Assembly: GCF_021390335.1 (NCBI RefSeq)
Contig: NZ_JAJUXK010000005.1
Location: 372,001 to 436,000 of the forward strand
Source: Dyadobacter sp. CY343
GTDB taxonomy: Bacteria > Bacteroidota > Bacteroidia > Cytophagales > Spirosomataceae
Direction of reading: 5' to 3'
Length of the DNA: 64,000 nucleotides
Part shown: positions 42,518 through 50,889 of the stretch, piece by piece
Layout: each line of letters begins with the position of its first letter
How positions within the stretch are numbered: the stretch's first letter is position 1
Notes under the pieces: model-generated
What the model was told of the DNA's origin: nothing
The model's database searches: none
Seen by the model: only the letters and a program-made list of their open reading frames with translations
Made by a program: the position numbers and the translations under genes

Positions 42518-42940
42518 ATGGACATGAACACAGACCAGACCCGGAAATTTATTACTGACTTTATTGAGGAAGTTTGGAATCAGCAACAAACCGACAAACT
42601 CGGCGAATACCTGCATTCTGCTTATATTGATCACTCCCTGCCGGCCTATTTGACACCTGATCACTTAGGATTAATCAAATGGATACAAGCCCTGAGCCGC
42701 TCTTTTTCTCATCAAACCATTATTGAAGATCAGGTGACGGAGGAAAACAAGAGTATTGTCAAGATCCAAATGCGGATGATACACATCGGTGAGTGGCGTG
42801 GTATCCAGCCGCAGGGTGCCCAGGTAAGTACCGGTGGCTATCGGTTCTATCGCCTTGCAGATGGAAAAATTAGGGAGCATTGGGCCGAGATCAACGGTGC
42901 AGTATTGGAAAACCAGCTCACGCGAGGAAGGACAAGCTAA
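42518..42940 (+). CDS. SnoaL-like/ester-cyclase family protein
   Basis: This 140-residue small cone-shaped alpha+beta barrel belongs to the NTF2/SnoaL type (FITDFIEEVWNQQQTDKLGEY, then strands with IVKIQMRMIHIGEW and GGYRFYRLADGKIREHWAEIN). The in-frame ATG at 42461 lies almost at the end of the regulator gene and upstream of the promoter, so ATG 42518 is preferred. Members act as cyclases, hydrolases or isomerases, or have no known activity. It is probably a target of the adjacent Crp/Fnr regulator (inference). Confidence 0.8.
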   Translation: MDMNTDQTRKFITDFIEEVWNQQQTDKLGEYLHSAYIDHSLPAYLTPDHLGLIKWIQALSRSFSHQTIIEDQVTEENKSIVKIQMRMIHIGEWRGIQPQGAQVSTGGYRFYRLADGKIREHWAEINGAVLENQLTRGRTS

Positions 42941-43004
42941 GATTTGGCTGCATCGCCCCCTGCGATTGTCCCGAAACCCCATAATTATTTTGGTGGGCCA
43001 GCAA

Positions 43005-43012
43005 TAGTTTTG
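43005..43012 (+). promoter_or_regulatory. Possible promoter of the DHFR-like gene
   Basis: TAGTTTTG is an exact -7 match 42 bp before the ATG at 43054; no -33 box at the expected distance. Confidence 0.4.
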
Positions 43013-43053
43013 TGTCGCATTAATCTTTCGTAAACAAACATAAAACACTTAAA

Positions 43054-43617
43054 ATGAGAAAGCTGGTTTTATTTGCGCACATGTCCCTCGATGGTTTCGC
43101 TGGTGATAAGGAGGGAGGCCTGGGCTTTTTGACTTACAATGAAGAGCTGCAGCAATTCGCGGATGAACTGGTTAAGACGGTGGGGGCGCCTGTGTACGGC
43201 AAAAATACTTACCATTTAATGGCAGGTTACTGGCCCACCGTTTTAAACGACCCGAATGCAAACGAGCGCGCACTGGCACATGCAAAATGGGTGCAGGAAA
43301 TTCCCAAAATCGTTTTCTCAACTACATTGGAAAGTGCCGACTGGAACAATACCACGCTAATCAGAGACAATGTAGAGGAAGAAATTGCCAAACTCAAACA
43401 GCAACCGGGTAAAGATCTGGTGATATTCGGCAGTCCGGGGCTCGCCAAAAGTTTGATGAATCTCGGACTGATCGACGAATACCAACTGACCCTGCATCCC
43501 ATCATATTGGGAGAAGGAAACAGCTTATTCAACGGCAATACGAAGCTCAGCAACCTGAAACTGCAAAGTTCAAAAACGCTGGGTTCGGGGGTTATAACGT
43601 TGCATTATACTAATTGA
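43054..43617 (+). CDS. Dihydrofolate reductase-family protein (RibD C-terminal type)
   Basis: The 187-residue protein has the RibD-C/DHFR-like fold. MRKLVLFAHMSLDGFAGD opens the nucleotide-binding domain, GAPVYGKNTYHLMAGYWP follows, and LVIFGSPGLAKSLMNLGLIDEYQLTLHPIILGEG closes it. These stand-alone reductases are common in soil and water bacteria and their substrates are mostly unknown; it should not be taken as the housekeeping FolA. It is a single gene closed by the hairpin at 43631-43672. Confidence 0.88.
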   Translation: MRKLVLFAHMSLDGFAGDKEGGLGFLTYNEELQQFADELVKTVGAPVYGKNTYHLMAGYWPTVLNDPNANERALAHAKWVQEIPKIVFSTTLESADWNNTTLIRDNVEEEIAKLKQQPGKDLVIFGSPGLAKSLMNLGLIDEYQLTLHPIILGEGNSLFNGNTKLSNLKLQSSKTLGSGVITLHYTN

Positions 43618-43630
43618 ACCAAGCTAATAA

Positions 43631-43678
43631 AACAAAGCCGCCCGGATCTGTGAAGGTCCGGGCGGCTTTGTTTTTTAC
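43631..43678. terminator. Bidirectional intrinsic terminator
   Basis: A perfect 16-bp stem (43631-43646 with 43657-43672; core GCCGCCCGGA/TCCGGGCGGC, ends AACAAA/TTTGTT), 10-nt loop, then a T-run. It lies between the DHFR-like gene and the convergent SusD gene. Confidence 0.92.
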
Positions 43679-43691
43679 AGGAATTTATATT

Positions 43692-45227
43692 TTAATAACC
43701 AGGGTTTTGAACCAACTGATTGTTCACCTGAAGTTCTCTGAATGGTATTGCGAAAATCAACCTGTTTTGCGTCACATTAAATGCCGACGGCAGCAGGAAA
43801 CCGTAAAGCGCTTTCATTTGCTGGCCTTTTTTGGTCAGCACGTCGATCGCCTGGCCCGTACGGATCAGATCCTGGTAGCGGTGGTTTTCGAATGCGAGCT
43901 CGTGGCGCATTTCATTGCTTACATTCAGTTTCGTAGCCTGCGTCAAAGCCGGAAGCCCGGCCCTTCTGCGTACTGCATTGAGATGAGGCAATGCCTGGGT
44001 AGCCTTACCCTGTTCCACCAAACATTCCGCCAGCAAGAGCAATGCACCCGAATACCGGTACACCGGCCAGTTCTCATCCGTATTGAATTCACGTGAATAC
44101 GGTCCGTGTAGGTATTTTTTTACCATATAATAGTGCGTTTTACCCGCCGCAGGTTTGTAACCGACGATGCTTTTAACCGATTCGGTCGTAAAAAGATCGC
44201 TTTCCATCCGACCTTCAACCACGGCCACCGAAGCCTCTAAACGCGTATCGCCGGTTTCGTACGAATTCACCATTTCCTGGGTCGGCACATTCCAGCCGCC
44301 GCTGAAATCACCCGCATAGTTATTTCCGCGAACACCCATTAATACTTCTGAATTGGAAGTTTTGGGGATAAAACGCCAGTTGAAAAAGCTCTGCTGACCC
44401 GCGTCGCCTTCCTGGTACTGCACCTCGAATATCGACTCGCTATTGTTCTTATTATTCGGGTTGAAAACAGCTGCATAAGTCGGCAGCAGGCTGTAATTCA
44501 TTTTCGTAATATCCGTCAGCTCCACTTCTGCTTTGGCATATTCACGCGTTGGCTTGGTCATGTAAACGCAGGCAAGCAGCATTTTCCCAGCCCCTTTTGT
44601 GGCGCGGCCGCTTTGCGGGAAAGTGGATGCAACGGGAAGCAATGGAATAGCCACCGAAAGATCCTCAATGATCTGAGCATAAACCTCTTCCACCGAATTT
44701 CGCGGCAAGAATGCTTCTCCTTCGGCACTTACTTCCGACAGGTGTAAAGGCACGCCGCCGAAGTTTTTAACGAGGTCGAAATAATAGAATGCGCGCAGGA
44801 AATAAGCCTCGCCGAGAATGCGGTTCCTGGATTCGGGTGACAGTTCAATGTCGTCGATTCTGGACACAATGGTATTAACCCTCGAAATGCCCGAATAACA
44901 GGCGTCGTACCGTGCAGAAACGTAGCTGCCCGTATTCTGATCATCCAGAAACTGCGAAAGCACTTCGGTACTCAGGTAAGGGCCTCTGTCGCCCGGATAG
45001 TAGGTGAAAAACGTATTGTCGCTGCGCATTTCATCCATAAAGATCCCGCTGGTCGCGATCTGGCGTGTTCTTTCGTAAGCCGAATTAAGTGCCTGGTTGA
45101 AATGCTCTTCGGTTTTAAAATACGTCGCAGAGCTCAATGTAGTAGGCGGGGCGAGGTCGAGAAATTCGTCGCTGCAGGAGCTCAACCCGATTGCCGCTGC
45201 GAGCATATATGTGAATTTGATTTTCAT
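43692..45227 (-). CDS. SusD/RagB-family outer-membrane lipoprotein
   Basis: This 511-residue protein starts at ATG 45227 (MKIKFTYMLAAAIGLSSC). The longer frame to 45257 would run into the SusC gene. The lipobox Cys is near residue 18. The SusD pattern is clear: ATYFKTEEHFNQALNSAYERTR, YFLRAFYYFDLVKNFGGVPL, MRHELAFENHRYQDLIRTGQ and the terminal FRELQVNNQLVQNPGY. It starts 11 bp after the stop of the SusC gene; together they form an import complex at the outer membrane. This locus has no glycosidase but a secreted subtilase upstream, so a peptide or protein fragment is a possible ligand (inference). Confidence 0.92.
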   Translation of the reverse strand: MKIKFTYMLAAAIGLSSCSDEFLDLAPPTTLSSATYFKTEEHFNQALNSAYERTRQIATSGIFMDEMRSDNTFFTYYPGDRGPYLSTEVLSQFLDDQNTGSYVSARYDACYSGISRVNTIVSRIDDIELSPESRNRILGEAYFLRAFYYFDLVKNFGGVPLHLSEVSAEGEAFLPRNSVEEVYAQIIEDLSVAIPLLPVASTFPQSGRATKGAGKMLLACVYMTKPTREYAKAEVELTDITKMNYSLLPTYAAVFNPNNKNNSESIFEVQYQEGDAGQQSFFNWRFIPKTSNSEVLMGVRGNNYAGDFSGGWNVPTQEMVNSYETGDTRLEASVAVVEGRMESDLFTTESVKSIVGYKPAAGKTHYYMVKKYLHGPYSREFNTDENWPVYRYSGALLLLAECLVEQGKATQALPHLNAVRRRAGLPALTQATKLNVSNEMRHELAFENHRYQDLIRTGQAIDVLTKKGQQMKALYGFLLPSAFNVTQNRLIFAIPFRELQVNNQLVQNPGY

Positions 45228-45237
45228 AGTGATTTGG

Positions 45238-48200
45238 CTAGAATTTGATATTAACACCCAATGTATAGATCGACGATACCGGATAGGAACTGATATCCAA
45301 TCCCTGGTTCAGACCATTGAGTCCGCTGTTACTTACCTCAGGATTCATCCCGGGATAGTTGGTGAACATCAGCAGATTTTGTCCACTGGCGTAAAAACGT
45401 GCTTTTTTGATGTATGGATTTTTCTTGATATCGACCGTATAACCCACTGTGAGGTTTTTCACAGCCAGGTAAGAACCGTCAAATACCCATCTTGAATTGT
45501 TATAGCGGAATAGTTCCGTAGTTCCTGTCCGCGTCCGCGGGATATTGCCATTTCCCGGATTATCAACCGACCGCCATCTTTCCGCGATCTCTTTGGTCAC
45601 GTTGAAAACGCCGTCGATATTTTCTGTCCATTCCAGGGTTCCGTCAATAATATCATTGCCCACAGAACCCGCCATTACAATACTCGCATCGAAGTTTTTG
45701 TAGCTGAATTCGTTGGTGATACCGTATACAAAATTCGGGTTAGGATTTCCGATAAAGGTCCGGTCGGAGAAATCGATCACGCCGTCGTTGTTCAGATCCT
45801 TCATTCTGGCAGTTCCCACCATCGAAGACGCGTGTTTCGGCTGAGATGCAAGCTCTTCTTCAGTCATATAAACGCCGTCGAATACATATCCGTAAAACTG
45901 GCCGAGCGGCTGGCCGACCTGCGTTCTGTTGTAATCGCCCTGATTCGCATTCCCGCCGATCGGGGTATTATTGGTACCCAATCTTACCGCCTTGTTTCTG
46001 TTGAAAGACACATTGAACTGCGTATTCCATTTCAGCGCACCGGTCGTATTCCTGGTTTCCACTCCAAATTCATGTCCCCAGAAGTTGAACTGACCGATAT
46101 TCGAGCGAATACTTGAAAAGCCTGATTGCGTAGGAATATCAATCCCGTACAAAAGTCCGTCGGTTTTTTTGTGGTAATAATCATAAGTGAAAAACACCCG
46201 GTCGCGGAACAATCCAAGGTCAAGTCCAAGGTCATATTGCACCGTCGTTTCCCAGGTCAGGTTGTTATTTCCGATCCTTTCGATCCTGCGGCCCGGCGCG
46301 ATCGCACCGTCGAAAACGTAGTTGGTAGTAGCAACCGAAGCCAGATAATCGTAGTCTCCGATGTTGTTATTACCCGTTTTACCATAACTGGCCCGTATTT
46401 TCAGGTAGCTCAGCTGATTGATATCTTTCATGAACCTTTCTTCCGAGGCAACCCAGCCCACGGAAACGGAAGGGAAATTTCCGTATTTGGTATTGTTACC
46501 AAACCGCGAGCTGCCATCCCGGCGGAACGCCATCGATACGAGGTATTTGCCATCGTAGTTGTAGTTCAAACGACCGATGAAAGAAAGCAGCGACCAGTCA
46601 TTGGCCGAGGCTGTTCCTACCCGAACGTTAGCCGCATTGATCCATTCGATCTCATCGTCGGGATATTGGGAAGCGTTGATGCTGCTTTCCTCAAACGAAG
46701 CTTTTTGTGCTGAATAACCTGCCAGCAGGTCAAAATTGTGCTTGCCGATCGTTTTGTTATAGGTAAGTGTATTTTCCAGAAGCCAGGTCAGGTACCTTGA
46801 AGTGGAGTAACTCCCGATCGGAGGCAGCGGCGGTGCAGAGAACATTGCCCCACGTGCAGTTGACGGTTCAAAAGATCTCAGCGCCATATTTCCCACATCC
46901 GTATTCGCGCTGATCTTGTAGGTAAGTCCTTTGATGATATCAACTTCCCCAAAAACATTCGCGATCACATTGTACTCTTTTCTCGGATTTTTACGCTGGG
47001 TCAATACCAGATAATAGTTTGGATTGGCAAACATTCCCGGAGCTGAGAACGAGATCGGGTAGCTGCCGTCTTCGTTTCTGTATTTCAAAGAAGGATCCAT
47101 TAAAAATGAAGATCCGATGATATTCCTGCCGCCTGCAATACCCGGCGTGATCTGACTTGTGCGATAAGATCCTGCGAGATTGAGCCCGAAACGCACTTTT
47201 TCCGAAGCTACAAAACTGTTGTTCGCGCGCACTGAAAACCGGTCTGCGTATGTATCCAGGATCGTACCGTCCTGTTTGTTGTAGTTCAGGTTAACCGCGG
47301 TTTTGAATTTTTCCGTCCCGGATGAAAGTCCCAGGTTGAAATTTTTGGTCGGCGCCGTTCTTAAAAGTACGTCAAACCAGTCGGTACCGGGATTGTTGAT
47401 ATATTGTCCAGGATTTTGGTAAACTGGTGGAACACCGCCCGTATAGTTTTCGTAAACCGCCTGGTCCTCGTAATATTCCTTTTTGAATTTAGCAAATTCG
47501 TACGCATTCATAACATCCGGCCGGCCGCGTTTGGTCACCCTTTCGATCCCGTAATACGAACTGAAATTGATGTTCGTTTCGCCCGGCTTGGCGCTTTTAG
47601 TCGTGATCAAAATCACCCCGTTCGCGGCTCTGGAACCATATAGTGAGGAAGCCGATGCGTCTTTCAGTACAGAAACGGATTCAATTTCGTCCGGGCTCAG
47701 GTTGGTAATACCGGCCACGGTAGGAAAACCATCTATCACGACCAGCGGGCTATTACCGCCATTGATCGACGCCTGTCCACGCACACGAAACGACATCCCG
47801 CCGCCCGGTTCCCCGTTGGTCTGGCTTACCTGCACACCTGCAAACTTACCCTGCAACTTCTGGCCCAGGTTACCCACCGGAATATCGGCGATTTCGCTCG
47901 TGTTAATGCTCGCCACCGAACCTGTCACATCCCGTTTCTTCTGCGTTCCGTAACCTACTACCACCACTTCTTCCAAAGCTTTGGTATCGGGCGCCAGCTC
48001 CGCATTCACGGCTGTTTGCGTTCCCACAGCGATTTCTTTACTCAGGTATCCTACAAAAGAAAAGATCAGCGTAACCTCACCTTCGGGAATGTCCAATGCA
48101 TAATTGCCCTCTACGTCGGTGGTAGAGCCTTTCTGGGTGTTTTTAACAACTATACTTACACCTGGTAATGCGGCGCCGGTATCGTCGGTTACTGTTCCCG

Positions 48201-48663
48201 TGATCCGGCGATCCACCACTTCTGCGGGGTTGGTAAGCAACACGCTTTCTTCTTTTTCAACTACCTTTTCTGATTCCTGGTTGATCACGATCTGGCCGCC
48301 TATTACTTTGCAGGTAATCTTTGCGGGCGCAAAAACTTCTCTCACAGCTTCTTCAAGTGGCTTTTGGTTAAAGCTCACCGACACTCTCCGGCGGGCGTGC
48401 AGCGAGTGCGAGCTGTACACAAACTTCACATTTGCGCTTTTTTCCATCTGGGCCAGCACAGTCCTGATCTCCGTTCCTTTCGCTTCCATACTCACAGCTT
48501 TCCGCAGCAGCTCCTGCGCAGAGCCGGGCCTCGCTAGGCCCGGCCCGGCGAGGCCCGGCCCGGCAAAGGCATTGGAAAAGAAACAGATAATTAAAGCGAG
48601 CTGCACAAAGAGTGCGCTCATCATCGTGCCCGAAAGCGCTATGATTCTTCGGTGTTTTTTCAT
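45238..48663 (-). CDS. SusC-family TonB-dependent receptor with N-terminal signalling domain
   Basis: This 1141-residue receptor starts at ATG 48663 (MKKHRRIIALSG); ATG 48711 is possible but adds 16 residues before the signal. After the signal peptide and three Gly-Pro-rich pentads there is a secretin/TonB N-terminal domain (about 55-120: TEIRTVLAQMEKSANVKFVYS), as found in transducers that signal to FecR. The carboxypeptidase-like domain (RRITGTVTDDTGAALPGVS), the TonB box (EEVVVVGYGTQKKRDVTGSV), plug and barrel ending in LGVNIKF follow. With the sigma and FecR genes upstream it forms a cell-surface signalling system in which ligand uptake induces its own synthesis. Confidence 0.92.
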   Translation of the reverse strand: MKKHRRIIALSGTMMSALFVQLALIICFFSNAFAGPGLAGPGLARPGSAQELLRKAVSMEAKGTEIRTVLAQMEKSANVKFVYSSHSLHARRRVSVSFNQKPLEEAVREVFAPAKITCKVIGGQIVINQESEKVVEKEESVLLTNPAEVVDRRITGTVTDDTGAALPGVSIVVKNTQKGSTTDVEGNYALDIPEGEVTLIFSFVGYLSKEIAVGTQTAVNAELAPDTKALEEVVVVGYGTQKKRDVTGSVASINTSEIADIPVGNLGQKLQGKFAGVQVSQTNGEPGGGMSFRVRGQASINGGNSPLVVIDGFPTVAGITNLSPDEIESVSVLKDASASSLYGSRAANGVILITTKSAKPGETNINFSSYYGIERVTKRGRPDVMNAYEFAKFKKEYYEDQAVYENYTGGVPPVYQNPGQYINNPGTDWFDVLLRTAPTKNFNLGLSSGTEKFKTAVNLNYNKQDGTILDTYADRFSVRANNSFVASEKVRFGLNLAGSYRTSQITPGIAGGRNIIGSSFLMDPSLKYRNEDGSYPISFSAPGMFANPNYYLVLTQRKNPRKEYNVIANVFGEVDIIKGLTYKISANTDVGNMALRSFEPSTARGAMFSAPPLPPIGSYSTSRYLTWLLENTLTYNKTIGKHNFDLLAGYSAQKASFEESSINASQYPDDEIEWINAANVRVGTASANDWSLLSFIGRLNYNYDGKYLVSMAFRRDGSSRFGNNTKYGNFPSVSVGWVASEERFMKDINQLSYLKIRASYGKTGNNNIGDYDYLASVATTNYVFDGAIAPGRRIERIGNNNLTWETTVQYDLGLDLGLFRDRVFFTYDYYHKKTDGLLYGIDIPTQSGFSSIRSNIGQFNFWGHEFGVETRNTTGALKWNTQFNVSFNRNKAVRLGTNNTPIGGNANQGDYNRTQVGQPLGQFYGYVFDGVYMTEEELASQPKHASSMVGTARMKDLNNDGVIDFSDRTFIGNPNPNFVYGITNEFSYKNFDASIVMAGSVGNDIIDGTLEWTENIDGVFNVTKEIAERWRSVDNPGNGNIPRTRTGTTELFRYNNSRWVFDGSYLAVKNLTVGYTVDIKKNPYIKKARFYASGQNLLMFTNYPGMNPEVSNSGLNGLNQGLDISSYPVSSIYTLGVNIKF
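48519..48563 (-). repeat. In-frame 15-bp tandem repeat encoding AGPGL pentads
   Basis: About three copies of a 15-bp GC-only-rich unit (CCCGGCCCGGCGAGG and variants) lie in the SusC gene. They encode AGPGL-AGPGL-ARPGS directly after the signal peptide (SNAF|A) and before the signalling domain. Only codon-sized units are seen, so copy-number change would keep the frame. Confidence 0.75.
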
Positions 48664-48748
48664 TTTTTTGTTTGTTAAATCTAAACGTTTGACAAGCCCT
48701 CCCGGAAACATCCTGGCCGATGTCGTTACTTCCGGGAAAGGCGGGGGA

Positions 48749-48781
48749 GCCAGGCTTAAATGTTTTTCATTTGAGCCTGGC
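48749..48781. terminator. 14-bp hairpin between the FecR and SusC genes
   Basis: GCCAGGCTTAAATG (48749-48762) pairs with CATTTGAGCCTGGC (48768-48781), one wobble pair, loop TTTTT. The T-run after it is on the plus strand (48785-48790), whereas both neighbours are read on the minus strand, so it may act as a leader stem-loop for the SusC mRNA rather than a classical terminator. Confidence 0.5.
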
Positions 48782-48914
48782 CGACTTTTTTCTGTTCTGA
48801 ATCAACACATTATAATCAGCCGGAAAGGTCGGGGCCTTGTTTTTTCATGGTGTAAGGGAGGAATAGTTGCTTGTTCATGGAATTAAGGGGTTAGGATAGT
48901 CAAATAAGTTTATG

Positions 48915-49955
48915 TCACTCGCAGGAGCCGCCGGAGAGGACGATGCTCAGTCCTTTCACTTCATATTGCGCATTCAGTGATCCTGCGATAATGTCCAGCT
49001 TGGTGTATAATGGTTCGCCCGAAAGGTCTGCCGTAAACGGACAGGTGCGGATATTGTCGTTGAGCAGCTCAAATCTGACCCCGTAAGCATCATGCAGCAT
49101 TTCAAGCACTTCTTGCAGCGGCGTTTCCTCGAACCGGAACAGGTGCGTTCGCGCGATTTCATATTGCGGTTTCACCAGTACCGGCTTATCTACCAAGCCG
49201 GTAACGAAATGATTTTCAATATGATAGAAGGTTACCTTTTGGTTGGGCGTAAGCACTACACCGTTATTTTCGGTCTTTTGCGCGGGATCGTTCTTCTTGC
49301 GTTCCACGATCAGCTTGCCCGTCACCACCGATACTTCCACATCCTGCGCATCTTCAATACCCGACCGGACTATGAAGCTGGTACCCACCACTTTGGTAGC
49401 TACTTCGCCGGCGTAGACGATGAATGGGCGCTTCGGATTTTTGGTCACTTCAAAAAACGCCTCACCTTTCAGGAATACCTCTCTTTTGTTTTTTGCAAAC
49501 GGTTTGGAATAGCGTATACTGCTCCCCGGCCGAAGGTCCACGCGGCTTGCTTCTTCGAGGTAAATGGATTTGATCTGATTGGTATTGTTCGTTTCCAGAT
49601 ACTTGGCGTCACTTTCAGTCAGCGGGCCGAACAGTTCGTTGTTTTGTGATTTGAGAAAAAAGAAAGCAAAACTCCCTGCAATAATAACCGACGCGGCCAC
49701 GGCAAGTCTCAGTATCCTTTGCTTCTGGAAAAAGGGACTTTGGAAGAAATTCCTGCGCTGTTCGACAGGCTCAACCTGTTTCCGGATCTTCTGCCAGATA
49801 AACTCCTGCATATCCAGGGCCGAAGTGTTTCGCTCAGCAAGGTTCACGTTTTCATCCTCAAACCAGGAATCGATCAGTTCCTTTTCCTGCGGGGTGCAGG
49901 TACCGTCCAGGTATTTTTGTATTAAACCGGAAAGCCCGTCACGATTGATCTTCAT
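48915..49955 (-). CDS. FecR-family anti-sigma factor
   Basis: This 346-residue inner-membrane protein has a cytoplasmic N-terminal domain (1-80) that would bind the sigma factor (QKYLDGTCTPQEKELIDSWFED). One membrane helix (about 85-104) is followed by a periplasmic FecR domain (about 120-220: LRPGSSIRYSKPFAKNKREVFLKGEAFFEV) and a C-terminal DUF4974-type domain (FEETPLQEVLEMLHDAYGVRFEL). It passes the signal from the SusC receptor across the membrane to the sigma factor encoded 170 bp upstream on the same strand. Confidence 0.93.
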   Translation of the reverse strand: MKINRDGLSGLIQKYLDGTCTPQEKELIDSWFEDENVNLAERNTSALDMQEFIWQKIRKQVEPVEQRRNFFQSPFFQKQRILRLAVAASVIIAGSFAFFFLKSQNNELFGPLTESDAKYLETNNTNQIKSIYLEEASRVDLRPGSSIRYSKPFAKNKREVFLKGEAFFEVTKNPKRPFIVYAGEVATKVVGTSFIVRSGIEDAQDVEVSVVTGKLIVERKKNDPAQKTENNGVVLTPNQKVTFYHIENHFVTGLVDKPVLVKPQYEIARTHLFRFEETPLQEVLEMLHDAYGVRFELLNDNIRTCPFTADLSGEPLYTKLDIIAGSLNAQYEVKGLSIVLSGGSCE

Positions 49956-50124
49956 TTGCTGTCGGAGAGATAGAATAGCGCTTATAACCGTAAGTCACAT
50001 ATTATCGTATCCACCGCAACCTGTCTAGAAAAATATGAGAAAATTTATATGATTTTTGGGTTTTTGATTTATTTACTTGAAATAATCCTAAAAGATAGGC
50101 TGGCCGTTTCCTGTGTTGGGATTT

Positions 50125-50709
50125 TTAAAAAAGTCCGGCAGCGAGGACGATGGAGTAGGAGACAAACTCCCGGAGATGGAGGCGGAGTTTGCGGATTGAC
50201 TGGGTTAAATGGTATTCAATGGTCCGTTTAGGAATATCCAGCGAAACCGATATTTCCTGCACCGACTGGTTTTCGAGCCTGTTCATCCTGAAAATTTCCC
50301 GCGTTTTGGCTGGGAGAGTAGCGAGCGCATTTTCCAGCGCATTGTGAAGATCTTCCAGTTCGATATTGTTATCCGCACGCTGGTCGATGTGACTGGAAAT
50401 ATCTTCGAGGCTCTGGTCCCAATACTGTGGCTTATCGAGATTTCTTCTTAAATGATTCAGTATTTTATATTTGGCAGCAGTGAAAAGATACCTGTCAACG
50501 CTCGCGATTTCCAGCGTTTCCCGCCTTTCCCACACATCAAGAAAAATATCCTGCACGATCTCCGCAGCGTTTTCATGCGACCGCAATTTATTTCTGACGA
50601 GGGCGAAGATCCGGCTCCAATAGCGTACATAGATCTGTTGGAAAGCATCCTTGTCATCCAGACTAATTAACCTTATTAAAACGTGATCATCAAGCTCGGA
50701 ATACTGCAT
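50125..50709 (-). CDS. ECF-type RNA polymerase sigma-70 factor
   Basis: The 194-residue sigma factor has region 2 (about 15-90: FQQIYVRYWSRIFALVRNKLRSHENAAEIVQDIFLDVWERR) and region 4 (about 125-180: LPAKTREIFRMNRLENQSVQEISVSLDIPKRTIEYHLTQSIRKLR). A short hydrophobic tail (YSIVLAAGLF) ends the protein. It belongs to the Bacteroidota sigma-70 FecI-like family that works with FecR proteins to transcribe SusCD genes. The gene order sigma, FecR, SusC, SusD on one strand is the classic arrangement. Confidence 0.94.
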   Translation of the reverse strand: MQYSELDDHVLIRLISLDDKDAFQQIYVRYWSRIFALVRNKLRSHENAAEIVQDIFLDVWERRETLEIASVDRYLFTAAKYKILNHLRRNLDKPQYWDQSLEDISSHIDQRADNNIELEDLHNALENALATLPAKTREIFRMNRLENQSVQEISVSLDIPKRTIEYHLTQSIRKLRLHLREFVSYSIVLAAGLF

Positions 50710-50889
50710 TTATTCGTATTAACAATTGAATCTGGCCTTCAAAAAAAATAACTAATTATTCAAATGTTCCCAGATCGGGCTGATAAACTGTCCTGTACTT
50801 GCCTGCCCCCCGCTAATCTGACACCCATTATAACGCGTCTCTTCGGCCCGAAACGGTAGCCTCGAATTGTGCATTATTTAGCTCTGCAC

